Shown here: piece by piece, positions 12,189 through 24,074 of the stretch | Layout: every line of letters starts with the position of its first letter | Position numbering within the stretch: the stretch's first letter is position 1 | Source of the DNA: Hymenoscyphus infarciens | Taxonomy: Eukaryota; Ascomycota; Leotiomycetes; Helotiales; Helotiaceae | Direction of reading: 5' to 3' | Assembly (NCBI GenBank): GCA_001414345.1 | Contig: LLCB01000029.1 | Coordinates: 248,001-312,000, forward strand | DNA: 64,000 nucleotides | The notes under the pieces: generated by a model | What the model saw: the letters and a program-made list of their open reading frames with translations, nothing else | What the model was told of the DNA's origin: nothing | The model's database searches: none | Translations under genes and position numbers: made by a program

Positions 12189-15100
12189 ATGGCTTTCCCC
12201 GATGAGCAACCCCGGAGCCCACAGGCATTCGAGGAGATACTCCACAACAAGCGCAAGGCTTTGGTGTCCTTGGAACACCTCCCTAAATTAATGCGTCAGT
12301 GGAAGGAACAAAACAGTCCGCGTTTTCAAGGGAAAGGAGACGACAACAACTACGTGCTAGAAGGTGGCTTTTTGAGCAAAGAAGTACACCCATCTCATGC
12401 TCACGGTGGCTTGGAAATCTACTCCGATGATCCTGAGGATCAATGGAAAATGTACGTATTTAGATAACATTCCACAGCTATCTCAAACACTAACCATCAA
12501 AAAAGGGGCCCTCTTACCGACAGCTCAAGAGACGCATATCATCAGCAGCTAGATAGGGTCTTGGTGGGAATGCTAAGAGAGGACGGCGAACTTTGTTCTG
12601 GGTTCAACGAAGACAGCTGCCAGTCTAGTAGCCCCACAACTACCAGTCTTTCTTGGTCTGAGTGCGCTAATGGTACCGACTCTAGTAAGTATTGCCCCAT
12701 CAAGCCTTATTACTTCCAATCTTCTCGGACCGCCGAGGTTATTATTCGAGAAGCTTTAGAACAATCAAGAACCCTTGTTACAGCTTCTTTCAGAGCTTCT
12801 CGAACAATGCTTTTAATTGTTCTAGACTACTCCATACAATCCTTGCTTGATTTTTTACTTTTATTTCGCCAATCCACTAAGTTATATACAGGTTTTTCAC
12901 ACTCTCCGTTTCCCAACAACGATGGACATGGTCACACTATGAGAGAGCCTGAAGATACCCAGATGTCCTGGGAGAACTCCAAAAGTGCTACCGACCTATT
13001 CTCAACAACACCTACCCAATTTTCAACTGATCCTCTTGATTTCCCGAGATCTCTTGATATTCCATTTGAGGGTAACAAATTGGATACAGATGGGGTGTTA
13101 GCAGGATTTTTTACGTTCAAACAATCAATTTCCAGTGAAAAGTTGACCTACAATATGGAAAGCCAAAAAGATACAAACCTCTTTTGCGAGGGTCGCTATC
13201 AGACACACCATTTGGATCTTCCCCTACCGACCCTTCGCCAAGTGGAGAGAATGATCTAGCCTCGTCCTCTAATTTGGCTGGCGAGGAAGATTTCCCCCCA
13301 GCAGATGGCGGCAGTTCGTCTCAATCTCAATCACATCCATCTGAAATGACGGAATCTACCGTCGAAAAGAATACCCCTAATCCGTCTCCCGATGCACTTG
13401 AAGGGGTTCTTGGTAGTGTTCGCGTCACTGATCCAGCTGTGGCTAAGTCATTATTTCAATACTTGAAAGGCAGGCTGGAATGTGCACCATCAAACATTGA
13501 TCTGGAGATCAGCGATTCGCTTTCGGCATTGAATCTCCTTGATAACCATAATCGCAGCCCATTACACCATCATGGAGATTTCATATACTCAGCATCTTCT
13601 AAATCTGGGTCAAGTTCGTCGTCGTCGTCGTCGTCCTCATCTTCGTCGTCAGGGAATAGTACAAGTGGGATGGTAGGCACTTCACCAGCTTCTGGTGGCA
13701 ATGGTGGGTTAGACTCTGGAAACCCTAAATTTGGTGGCTCTGCAGGCAGCGGTGGAACAGGACAACCAACAAAAGAGCGAAGTACGAAGTTCAAGTCTTC
13801 TTCGATGTCGGACAACAATGTTCATTCTCTGAGGTGCATTTATAATGTATTACGTCCAGGGACCTTTTGCGCCAACCACCGAACGCGAGAGCATTTTCCA
13901 ATATGTGCTGGGCCTGGCTGGGACATAACACATTTGAAGTAAGTTTTAGTTCGCCAGACCTGACATCTCTTTGATATTTCCGAGTTTGCAAGCTGATCAC
14001 TGAATCCTTAGAGAGCATATGAGAAAACTGCACATGGTTAACACCAAAAAGAAAAATCCGCATCAGTGCAGTAACTGCCAGGATATTTTTGAGAAGGAGG
14101 ACGGTCTAGAAACACACAGCAGGACTGTGGATTGCCCTGAAACCTTTGATAAGAAGTCTCTACGTACTGCGCACCAAGAACAACGACACTCCGATGCAGA
14201 GGAATTGTCGGATTTGCTTACATTTGACGAGGCAAGTGGAGAGAGGTCAAGGATGAATTGAAGAAATTTACATCGTCTCCAAAGCCAAGAGACCCCGGCC
14301 ATGACCCGAATTCTGAGATTGCGCAATGGATTGCAAAAACCATAAAACGATTCATGAAAGGGCGAACAGATGACGCAAAAACTCATGCGAAGGCCAATCT
14401 TGAACTTGGCCAATGGTACACTATGTTTTACGCGTTGGCACCTGAAGGGGAACGTATTCCGGACCATCCATGTAAGTGTTGTACTCCAGTCTCTGCCTGA
14501 TGCCACCAAAAGACTTATTCGTTTGTTATTTAGTTTATGGCTATCAACATGTAACTGAATTGGTACAAGAGAGGATCCTTCTAATCAATGAAGGGATTGT
14601 GGAGTGCAAAATTAAGGAACACGGCCCTCCACCTTCTGACATCGATGCCCAAAAGGGGTGGTACCAAGACAACCTTCGCGAAACCCTCAGAATCGCATCA
14701 CGCACTAGGCTGGTTGTGAGTGAGCGACAAACTACCACCGATACCACTATGGTCGCAACTACTCCACATGGGCCGGTACCAGGAGTCAATATGGAAGACC
14801 TATATAATGCGACTGAGCCAGGAATGATGCACCATGATACATCAGTAGTTCATCAATCGCAACTCCCAATGATGAATCGCCCAATATCTGCCATGAGCCT
14901 TCCTCCCCAATCATTCTTCCAGAGTGGTTAGCATCAACAATCGGACATGTTGAGACCACTTTCAAATGTTACCCCAAGCTCAGATTCAAGCGGCTTGGTC
15001 TGGGATAGTCCACAAACCTTTGTCTACGACTCTCCACAGACTTTCAACACAGTCTGCAGTCAACAAGGTTACAATAATTACCCTAACTACAATGCGCAGA

Positions 15101-15207
15101 TTGCCGTTACTGATGAGAACTTTACCAACAATACGGTGTGGCAAGAATCAAACATAGGGCAGAATCCGTCTTGGACACAACTTCAGCAACGTGAGCGAAG
15201 ACAATAA
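12189..15207 (+). pseudogene. Fungal C2H2-like hypothetical protein with an in-frame stop
   Basis: The conserved core is CAGPGWDITHLKEHMRKLH, then CSNCQDIFEKEDGLETH, then WYTMFYALAPEGERIPDHPFYGYQHV. This pattern (GPGW..LKEH, a C-x2-C finger, W..Y..LxP..) is common in uncharacterised Pezizomycotina proteins, possibly nuclear. Suggested exons: 12189-12451, 12506-12684, 12892-13071, about 13191 (or 13203)-13938, 14012-14231, 14285-14471 and 14534 onward. The middle is Ser/Gly/Pro-rich with a Ser run coded by TCG/TCA repeats near 13620-13650. The 14232-14284 intron needs a GC donor (GCAAGT); otherwise there is a frameshift. A TAG at 14929-14931 interrupts the frame, yet the same frame stays open for 92 codons more (Gln/Asn/Ser-rich, DSPQTFVYDSPQTF) to the stop at 15207. 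The intron at 12685-12891 is unusually long and contains a palindrome. It may be a pseudogene, or a gene that genuinely ends at 14931. Confidence 0.6.
12745..12824. repeat. Palindromic insert in a 207-bp intron
   Basis: Inside intron 12685-12891 the 11-mer TTCGAGAAGCT (12745-12755) is matched in inverse at 12794-12804, and TAGAACAAT (12757-12765) in inverse at 12816-12824. The intron is three to four times longer than the others here. A short inserted foldback element is a plausible cause. Similar GAACAAT/ATTGTTC arms occur at 5452-5480 and 58344-58412. Confidence 0.55.
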
Positions 15208-16237
15208 ATGTCGAGGTATCAACGGTATTTGTGCCACTAAATTGCACACGAACTATATATTGACAGCTTCAGTGTCGTGGTATCGTGAAAAGCAACAAAA
15301 CTTGGCCGTCGTACCAACAGACGACTGGAGGAGCACCATCAGCTTTCTTTTGTTTTATTTTTATTTCTGCGTATAGAACTTTGTTTTTGCTCTTGAATTT
15401 GTCGTCAATTCTGAAGTTCTCTTTTCCTTGCAGCAATGTTTTGGCATGTGTCTTCGCTCCTTTAGCCCAATATTTGATAATTGAAGTTGCAAACAAGTAT
15501 GTACCTTTTATCTATTGAGCATATTTCTTTTCAAATAGACCTCTCAGGCACTCTCCATCGTGCCCCTTTTAGAACCCGTTTTAAGCGATTGCGAGGTGGT
15601 AACCCCTCTCTCCCTCCTTTAAGAATCCCGAGAGCTCTACCGAGTGCTGTTGAGAGATACATCAAATCCCCTTTAATTGTGTTTATGCTGCTTCTGGTAA
15701 GCAAATAAGTGTCTAGAATTAGTCTCTGAGCTTTGTTCCTTGCCTTCCAAGCTTCATCTCTAACTTTGCCTAATCCACGAAATGCGAATTTCCTACTAGA
15801 TTCTTCTGACGGAAAAACAAACTAGCTTTCAAGTTTCTTTTCTATCTCGATTCCCGATGTGGTAGAAAGGCGTGTTTCGTCGTGACGGCACCCAGCCTTA
15901 CAAAAACCCCATGCAACCATATGCAACCACAACATAGCCCCTCCAATCAACATGATCCTATAACTGCTCACTGCATACCACACCAAAGCTCACACATCCT
16001 CCATAATCTTTCAAGGTTTTCGGTGTGAAGGATAGAGTGATCTTATTTGAATGCCTAACATTGTTCAAACAAGGCTCTTTAAACTCTCGGGGTTCAGCAG
16101 TATGCCGAATTACCAATATGTGGGAAGGCTCCGTGAAAGCGCTTGTGGTATATAAATACAGGCCCCACGTTACCTTACGGATGTAATTCAGAGCCTTAAT
16201 TCTTTACTTTCGAGCTTCGTATGTTTTAATCTCCAAG
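15208..16237. other. Intergenic, no gene seen
   Basis: About 1 kb without a supported gene; frames are short and low in complexity. A possible TATA-like run (GGTATATAAATACAG, around 16147) lies about 90 bp upstream of the next start codon and may be its core promoter. Confidence 0.45.
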
Positions 16238-17635
16238 ATGGACATCCCTATGGCTGAAGGTTCTTTCGCTACAAGCATTGATTCAGCAGAAAATGGGAGT
16301 TGCTTTTCAGAAAAGGCTGAGCAGCCTAGCCCCAGCAAAATCCCTACAACAATTGGGATGACAGACTTCTCAACGGATGGAACTTTGACAGCAAACTCAG
16401 CAAGAACCAATTCTTCCTTAGAAAAGGCAAAAAATGGGGGCAAGTGTTCGGATATCCCCCGTCATTGTAAGCTGAATTTCACAAACCTCTACCAGCAAAT
16501 CATCCCTTTTTTAATAAGCACATCACTGATTCCCTCTAGTCGAAAGCTACTCACAGGGTTTCCCCCGGCTAGCAGCTTTTCAAGATAGTTCCTCAGACCT
16601 AGCAATCTTCCGACGTTTTGGTACTGCACACTGCAGGTTACTCATGCACCTACAATGCGAGATAACGAGCATCATCAAAGAGTTGGATGAACTGGATATT
16701 TCGGACTCGGGTGAGAAAGGAGGAATGCTGTATCGCCTACGACGGAATGAGTGGGTGGAGGGGTGGGAGAGGACGCAGAAGGATTTGTTGGAGAAACTGC
16801 AAAATAAAATCTTAGTCTATGGTAAGCTCCCAGAAGACCTCGGGTTTTAAAAAACGACATGAAGTGCGGTGAATAACAATATATAGATGACCTATTGCTC
16901 AAAGAACGAGGACTTCGTGCTCTTGCATCACCACAGACTCGACATTACCAAAGTCTGCTGAATTGGTTAATTGGCTGTAAACCTCTTGATGGTGGACAGT
17001 ACGATTTTCTTTTTCATCGCGAAGATTTTGTTTCTTTGGTGGCTGATCTTAAAAGCAATTGATTTGATGAGATTATCGAAATGAATCTCTGGCCAGAGTC
17101 GAGAGTTTTTCAGGTAAGAAAGCGACCACCTTTCCAACTCTCCTAAACCTTCTCAGACAATACAATACTCACCTCTCATACTATTTGTGAGGAGAAAAGA
17201 TAGCTTACACAACATAGAAACTATTAGGCAGAGAACCACCACTTAACAACAGAAGTGACAACAGAGTCTACACATTTTCCCGTACCAAGACGGCTTTCGT
17301 CGCCAAACTCCTTTAGGTCGGTGTAGCAGCAGCAATACTATTAGTTCCAATCTTTCTCCTCTACTTGACAGATATGAGTGATGGATTGATTGCAGGAATG
17401 GTGCTGATATTTGTTCTTTCATTTGGTGTTTTGATGTCCCTGTTTACGGGGGCAAGGGTTGAGGGTGTGTTTGTCGGCACTTGCACGTAAGTGATCAAAT
17501 GATTGAAGAGGAATTACTCTGATGATCCAAGAAAGACAAACAAGGACATGCTAATTGATTGTTGATAGGTACTGTGCTGTTCTGATGACATTTTTGGGGA
17601 ATGTGCAAGGAAGAGATGGTGCTGGTGGGCGGTAA
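16238..17635 (+). pseudogene. DUF6594-like fungal membrane protein with two in-frame stops
   Basis: Exons 16238-16466, 16540-16821, 16887-17113, 17218-17486 and 17569-17635 join in frame through GT..AG introns. The protein opens with a polar tail, then the family block GFPRLAAFQDSSSDLAIFRR and LLMHLQCEITSIIKELDELD. DDLLLKERGLRALASPQTRHY and NWLIGCKPL..FLFHREDFVSL follow, and finally hydrophobic segments VGVAAAILLVPIFLLYL, GMVLIFVLSFGVLMSLF and TYCAVLMTFLGN. This matches the Pezizomycotina DUF6594 architecture (soluble helical part plus three C-terminal membrane helices); its function is unknown. Two stops fall in frame: TGA at 17060-17062 and TAG at 17314-17316 (KLL-stop-VGVAAA). Sequence beyond both is still family-like, so the lesions look recent. 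The ends and every splice site are intact. Confidence 0.75.
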
Positions 17636-18470
17636 GGCCAGAGAATTGCTACATTGTTCTATTTTTGTTCTAGGCAATTGGAAGTTATGAGTCTTGTTCA
17701 TGTGAAGAAGACAACAAGTTCAAATGCCCACAATCAGTAAACTGTAGGGGTATTGCTGCTTTGTAGTAACTTGGAATTTTGCAACCATCATGGCTTAAGG
17801 GCAGTGTCGACTTGAAGACACCATCTTCAAGTGGCTACACAAATATTGAAGCGAAGGGGAGATGAAATGCTAACATGCATCCCAAGCTTTGAGGATGTCA
17901 CACTCCTAGAATAGAAGAGAGCCTGTTAGGTTTGAGGAATGTCTGACCTGTTGCTGTGTAGAAATGTGGACATTCACCAATGTAGAAATCTGAACGAATC
18001 AGAAATGGGCCCAGAATGACTCCTCTATGACCAGATGGAGTCACATGGTTAAAAACAACTTGGATCGGAAACAAACAGATAGGAGATGGCTGGGATTGGT
18101 CTATCGCCTGTTTGTGACTGGGTCGTTGTCACTACGGGGTATTAGCGTCATGATCTCGCCTTCTATGAGCCTAGTTTGGAATCTAAACAAGAGTGAGTTA
18201 GAGTTGATGTTTAGCTAAGAATAAACAAATCGTCATAATGAATTTATTTTAATCGTCATAACCGCAGGTGCAGGTGCCAAGCCTAACACCACGTGAGACG
18301 TGAGGGAATCCTTGTTATTAAGCAGCACCCAGCTTTTCCCAAATTCATCTCACACAACCGGACAAAGAAAAAGGCCGCCCCCATTTTGCTGTGCGTTTTT
18401 CGGATTGATATCGTATCGCGCATACGACCCCTCAAGTTATCAAGGCCTTGAAGCGTCTGCAACCGCCAAC
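17636..18470. promoter_or_regulatory. Intergenic region with the eRF1 promoter and leader
   Basis: No gene seen. A pyrimidine-rich stretch and a frame open from about 18300 precede the eRF1 start. That frame is in phase with eRF1 but has no upstream ATG, so it is treated as 5' leader. Confidence 0.4.
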
Positions 18471-19943
18471 ATGAGTGACGCCCAAGCCAATGAGGCTGAG
18501 AAGAACATTGAGATCTGGAAGGTCAAGAAACTCATCAAGCGTCTTGAGGCTGCCAGAGGAAATGGAACCTCCATGATTTCGCTGATCATCCGTGAGCGCC
18601 CTCCCAGCCTCTACTGTTTGCGCTGCCTGCTAACTATTTCTCCAGCTCCAAAAGATCAAGTCTCACGAGCAGCGAAGATGTTGGCAGAAGAATACGTAAG
18701 TGCAATTCTTCCCTCTGCCGATTTCACCTGCTGACCATACTAGGGTACCGCCTCTAATATCAAATCCCGCGTCAATCGTCAATCCGTCCTATCTGCCATC
18801 ACTTCTACCCAACAAAGACTCAAGCTCTACAATAAGGTGCCAACGAATGGCTTGGTCGTTTACTGTGGTGAAATTTTGACCTCTGAGGGCAAGGAAAGGA
18901 AGGTCAACATCGATTTCGAGCCTTTCAAGCCGATCAATACCTCCCTATACCTTTGCGACAACAAATTCCATACCGAGGCTCTCGCCGAACTTCTGGAGTC
19001 GGATCAGAAATTTGGATTTATTATTATGGATGGTAACGGAGCGCTTTTCGGAACCCTCAGTGGAAACACCCGCGACGTTGTCCACAAATTTTCAGTTGAT
19101 CTCCCCAAGAAGCACGGTCGTGGTGGACAATCCGCTCTTCGTTTCGCCCGTCTTCGTGAGGAAAAGCGTCACAATTATGTCCGAAAGGTTGCTGAGTTGG
19201 CAGTGCAAAATTTTATCACCGCTGACAAGGTCAACGTGGCCGGTATTATTCTTGCTGGTTCAGCAGACTTCAAAAACGATTTGAACCAGTCCGATCTTTT
19301 CGATAATCGTCTTCAAACCAAGGTTATCAAGGTTGTCGATGTATCATATGGTGGAGAGAACGGTTTCAACCAAGCAATCGAACTTTCCGCTGAAACCTTG
19401 AGCAACGTCAAATTCATCCAGGAGAAGAAACTTATTGGAAAGTACTTTGACGAAATCAGTCAAGATACTGGCCGGGTTTGCTATGGCGTCGAAGATACGT
19501 TGAAAGCCCTTGAATTGGGTGCCGTGGAAGTCTTGATTGTCTTTGAGAATCTCGAAATCAACCGATGGACTCTTAAGGATGTCAACGGAGCGATCATTGT
19601 TCTCCATACCACCAAGCAATCTGAGGCTGCCAACCGCGAGCAATTCATGGACAAGGAAACTGGACAAGAAATGGAAGTCGTTACCCAGGAATCTTTCCTC
19701 GAGTGGATTGCTGAGAAGTACAAGGACTTTGGTGCTACCCTTGAGTTTGTCTCCGACCGTTCCAGTGAAGGCAACCAGTTCGTCAAGGGATTTGGAGGAA
19801 TTGGAGGCCTTCTTCGATACAAGGTCAACTTTGAGCAATTGGCCGAAGTCGATGACGATGATGATTACTACGACGGTACGTTCCCTCTAGTTTTCCCTAA
19901 TTCCCTTCAATCTTCAAACACATACTAACACTATCCAGATTGA
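18471..19943 (+). CDS. sup45: Translation termination factor eRF1
   Basis: eRF1 recognises all three stop codons in the ribosomal A site and triggers peptide release together with eRF3. Exons: 18471-18591, 18646-18695, 18744-19875 and a five-base last exon 19939-19943 (completing Asp, then TGA). The product is 435 residues, as in the family (yeast 437). Diagnostic motifs are intact: TASNIKS (NIKS 62-65) and YLCDNKF (126-132) for stop-codon decoding, and GRGGQS (GGQ 184-186) for peptidyl-tRNA hydrolysis. The acidic tail [12 protein letters not shown] binds eRF3 in homologues. The decoding motifs are those of standard-code eukaryotes, which matters for the in-frame stops elsewhere in this window. 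The frame read past the last donor adds a spurious tail ([10 protein letters not shown]), so the tiny last exon is preferred. It is convergent with the MARVEL gene. Confidence 0.96.
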
Positions 19944-21265
19944 CAGTTTGACGTCCTCGCAATGAGCGAGGAACCAGCTCCAGAAGTCCCGTCAAGTCAA
20001 AGTCTGTCACCAAGCCCTCGCGCCGTGCAGCAGATTCCGAAGCAGCCCACATTAAAGGCTGGGAAAGAACTAGGAGCTCGCCCAAGCCCTCTTCGGTCAG
20101 TTATGACGGCCTCTTGAGTTGAGAACAGCGCTAGCAGAGGTATGCAGTCATTGCAAATGAGCAGCGTACCTAGTAGCTAACTATAGCACTAGTGAAGTAG
20201 TAAATCAATGATTATGCTCGCCCCGAGTCGCTGCGGGAGGTGATAGGAAGTATGCAAGGAACAGGCAGATTGCTTTTTGTCGGAATTTATACTGTCTTTA
20301 AAATTTTACCGACGTGGAAATTTTTGAACCAGAACAACCCATACCAGAACAGGCTTAAGTTAGGATGGAGAAATTGAAGAACATTTCTGGTCATGAAATC
20401 TTCTCCTTGGACATTACCCTGGCGTGCCCCCGTCGTGAATCATATTTCCAAACAGCCTTTTAACAATTGGATAGACCCTCGACCCAGACCAGATGGCTTA
20501 AACTGGAATAAAGGCAACTTTCTGATCATAAAATATGTTAGCCTTCCTGAATTAAATTGCTTCGCACCGTATGTATCGCGCTGACACAACGCGATGAAAC
20601 TTCAACTCGGCAATGAAGACATATTCTGGTCATCAAATACCGCTATTTGAATCGACGTCCGTTCATCGTGTGTTCCCTTGCTTACACGACGGGCTTCAGT
20701 TTAAATTGACTGGCTGTACAGTGGCTCGTAATGCTTACTCTGGTCACAATTTGGAAATTTACAAATAAAATGTCAACAGGAACTTGGAAGTGAGACTAAC
20801 GTCAATACTTTGTAAGAAGTGCTGAAAAGAACCTACCTGTTTCGAGCGTAAGACAACCATGAATTCTTGCGGTATGGTTCGATTGTGATCTACAGTAGAA
20901 CCATGGAAAGAAATGTGTAAACGTCGAGATGAGAGAGGGTCGTTTGGACTACTTGAAGTGTGATCAGGATGGGGGATATGAAGAGATTGTGAAGTGAAAG
21001 CTTAGGGGTTGGAATGCCATCTAAAAAGTTGCGAAAGGGAAAATAACGACTCAATACGCGAGAAGTTGGGGACAATAATGTGTCTTTTGATAGTCATGTT
21101 CGATATAATATCAGGAAATCAAATGTTGATAACTCCAGTTGGGACCTATATCCAAACTTCCAACAGGAACGAATGTTGTTGTATTCTTGCATCCAACACC
21201 CAATGCCGATCGATAAAGTCCTTGCTCCCAATATCCTTAACTCGAAACTCCTTCGAATTTTGAAA
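19944..21265. other. Convergent intergenic region, no gene seen
   Basis: About 1.3 kb between the 3' ends of eRF1 and the MARVEL-protein gene. It should hold both 3' untranslated regions. No frame over about 85 codons and no repeat or RNA gene that I can support. Confidence 0.5.
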
Positions 21266-21946
21266 TTAAACCATTGCTCCACCTCGCTTTCCAGACTTGC
21301 CAAAGATACCAAGAGCCACAGTCACGGCAACCATACCAAACATGAACCAGAGAAACGCGGTGTCAGCTTGGGTCATACGGCATCGACCGATGATATCGTT
21401 GAGTTTATCTTCGATTTTGGCATTCGAGTCGTACTTGTATGGCGAATAGGTAAAAAGCTTGGCATGTTTGCTCAAATATGTATCGTTGTTATCTCTCGTG
21501 TCGCCACAGCTTCCTACTCCAGTTTTCACTGCGAATGCCTAAAATCAAGAAAATTAGAACACGTCGAGGGGAGAGGAAAGGGGTTGGGGGGAGCTTACAA
21601 TTCCACCTGCAGCGAAGAGAAATGCTGCTACGCCGTCGAGAGCGAGCATTATGAGGCCTTGAATTGCTTCAATGAAGCAGGCTACGATACCGACGGCTCC
21701 TACTAAGAATCCCAGTGCGCCGCAGAATGCGCCGTATGTAAATAATGCGCTTTCTGGCATCTTCTGTTGGCCTTTAAGACCCTTTATTTCCGTGGGACCC
21801 CAACCGGTGAGCATGGAGACGGAGAGCCCTAGGACGATGGCGGCGAAGATGAGCTGAGAAGTATCGTGTTAGCTATAACCACCCATGAAACTTATTCTAA
21901 TAGAAGAACTCACTTGTAAGACTCTGGCTGCGAGTGTGACGATCAT
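21266..21946 (-). CDS. MARVEL-domain four-TM membrane protein
   Basis: Exons 21946-21914, 21853-21599 and 21538-21266 (introns of 60 bp each, both phase 0) encode 186 residues. Four hydrophobic segments are visible: LIFAAIVLGLSVSML; FTYGAFCGALGFLVGAVGIV; LIMLALDGVAAFLFAAGGIAF; and FLWFMFGMVAVTVALGIFG. The third and fourth are separated by a polar loop of about 60 residues with two cysteines (VGSCGDTRDNN, DIIGRCRMTQAD). This layout fits the MARVEL family, whose fungal members (Nce102/Fhn1 relatives) act in plasma-membrane domains. I cannot assign an orthologue. The short basic tail (GKSGKRGGAMV) would face the cytosol. The start is fixed by the 11-codon first exon MIVTLAARVLQ. It is divergent from ureF across 1.2 kb. 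Confidence 0.8.
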
Positions 21947-23137
21947 GATGAATGTGTATTAAGGACAAAGTCCGTACTGATGTAAATATAAAATAACCCC
22001 GGGTCTGAAGGTGCGGAATTGAGAGAAGCGTTGTGTGGCGAGGCAATTGATACTGGAATAACCTTTTCAAAAAAGAAAGAGAAACGAGTGGGAGTCGAGG
22101 GTATTATAACCTTCTAACATGGCAGTGACTCACAGCTCCTCCTATATCTTTAGATACAATCAACACAGTGCTAGTAGCAGAAGAGGATCTCTAGGCTGTG
22201 CTCCCGGTCTCCAGACACAAATTACAACGAACAAGGCAGCAACACCCTAGTTGAGCTACTTTGGGGCCAATCAGAATGATTGAGTCCTCACGTCAATGTT
22301 GGGTGGCTGTGAACTCCAACGACCAAAACTCCAGCCTTGCGGCGGCAGAGCAGCGGCAGGATGAGGGCACAGCGTTTCATAGGAAATTCTTATTTTTGGG
22401 GGCAGGGAATGTTACAATTGGAGTAACACACACACACTGGTGTGATATCCCTAGGTGGTCTGCTATTTATCCACTGTTGGGGGAGGCAGGAAGTTTTTCA
22501 TGGTGTTGTTGCCTAAGATTTCTTGGTCTTTAAAAATGCCCCCATCTTACTTTGGAGAAAGTACAGAACACGTCGTGCTGCAGAAGCTGAAAATAGGTAT
22601 TGAAACAAGGAAAGAAGCAGAGTCTTGACACAGATTGACATGAAAAGTGAGAATTGTACGTAACACGGAAGGACTAGTTGGGATCTACAGCCCTGCCCCC
22701 AAACCCCAAGATCTGCTCCAAGAAGCGCTCTTAGTGGTCATCGGGGTCTAAATTGCAGCGTAATACGATCCTTCGAACTCCCATTAGGCGATGCGCAGCA
22801 TTTCGGAACTCAGCCCGGCGGAGAGGCTCAAATTAAGCTTTAGATTTCTTTGGTACTTGTAAATGAGTGGTTGATAGGCCATCTGCTACGAAACAAAACG
22901 TGAACGGCAGTTGATTGACTTGGTGCGACTTTGTATAGCAGATAATCGAATGCTGTTGTTGTCGTTGGCCAGGGAATTGGTGAATTGAATTGAGGGTGTC
23001 GCCTCGCTTACAGCTCCAAAGTAACTTCTCCACTATTGATCTGCGCGGCTGCGGCGTGTATCTTGGGGAAAGAGTAGCATCACATTCCCCAAGATCATCT
23101 GCTATCTCGTATCGCAGAACAATAATATGATTTCTCG
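21947..23137. promoter_or_regulatory. Divergent MARVEL-gene/ureF intergenic region
   Basis: About 1.2 kb holding both promoters. It contains a short CA run (ACACACACAC, near 22428). I see no additional gene; open frames here are shorter than 150 codons and unrecognisable. Confidence 0.4.
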
Positions 23138-24074
23138 ATGACCTCCGATTCCGACTCTCAGCAGTCGCAAAGCATCCAAGATGAGATTGCCTCTCTCGAA
23201 AAGCGTCTCCAAGATGCCAAGGCACGATTGAATAGCAATCTGCGTCCCAACGCCCCGAAGCTCCTTGCAGCAAACGATGGTATTTAAAGGATTCTAATCT
23301 CGTCCCATATTACCGCGTATGCTAATGCTTTTAAAAGGACCATTAGCAGCAGCATCGCAACATTTCCTACTCCTCTTATCGGACTCGGCGCTCCCTTTGG
23401 GCTCCTTCGCATTCAGCAGTGGACTAGAATCTTATCTCGCGCATACTCGTCCGAAGTCCTCCTTCCCCGTATTTCTCGAATTCTCCCTCAGTTCATATGC
23501 CTCGACTACGTTGCCATTCGTCCTGGCTGCGTATCGGAACCCAATTGATCTGACAGAGCTCGATGATACTTTGGATGCGGCTATAATGTGTACGGTTGGG
23601 AGGAGGGCATCGGTAGCTCAGGGTAGAGCTCTGCTTTCGATATGGGATCGTTCATTTGCGAGTGCGCTTCCACCTGGGGCTTCAAGAGAGGCGGTTGGTG
23701 TGTTGAAAGAATTTGCGATTCTCCTTCGCGCTACATCACCTATTGCGACGAATGATTTGCCTGCAGCATCTGCCCACATAGGCCCGCTCTTTGGGGCACT
23801 TGCTTGCATACTGGGAATGAGTTTGCAGCAGACGGCATATGTCTTCATGTTGAGCCATGTGAAAGCTCTGCTCTCAGCTGCTGTGCGAGCAAGTATCTTT
23901 GGACCATACCATGCTCAGAAGGTATTGGCAAGCGTCGAAGTTCAAGAGGGAATTCGTAGGGCAATCGATCGAGAATGGAACACTGCAATTGACGATGCTG
24001 GGCAGAGTGTACCGGTCATGGACCTTTGGATTGGTAGGCATGAGATGTTGTACTCTCGGATCTTTAACAGCTGA
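23138..24074 (+). CDS. ureF: Urease accessory protein UreF
   Basis: UreF works with UreD and UreG to deliver nickel to apo-urease. Exon 1 is 23138-23279 and exon 2 is 23338-24074; the 58-bp intron ends in AAAAG after a good branch-like sequence (GCTAATGC). The product is 292 residues. Exon 1 encodes a Ser/Gln-rich start and a predicted coiled coil (QDEIASLEKRLQDAKARL), an N-terminal extension that I recall in fungal UreF. Exon 2 carries the core: LLLLSDSALPLGSFAFSSGLES near the start, YRNPIDL, QGRALLSIWDR, HIGPLFGALACILGM, and the C-terminal WIGRHEMLYSRIFNS. Read without splicing, the first exon would yield only a 49-residue peptide. No other urease gene is nearby, so the accessory genes are dispersed as usual in fungi. 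Confidence 0.88.

Noticed and set aside
14232..14284. Frameshift in the C2H2-like gene
   Set aside because: A 53-bp GC-AG intron explains the change of frame precisely, so I do not count it as a mutation, though I cannot exclude one.
18471..19943. Reassigned stop codon as the reason for in-frame TAG/TGA
   Set aside because: The eRF1 here has standard decoding motifs, and intact genes in the window end with TAG (elp2, ste23), TGA (eRF1, ureF) and TAA (cwc2), so the code is standard.
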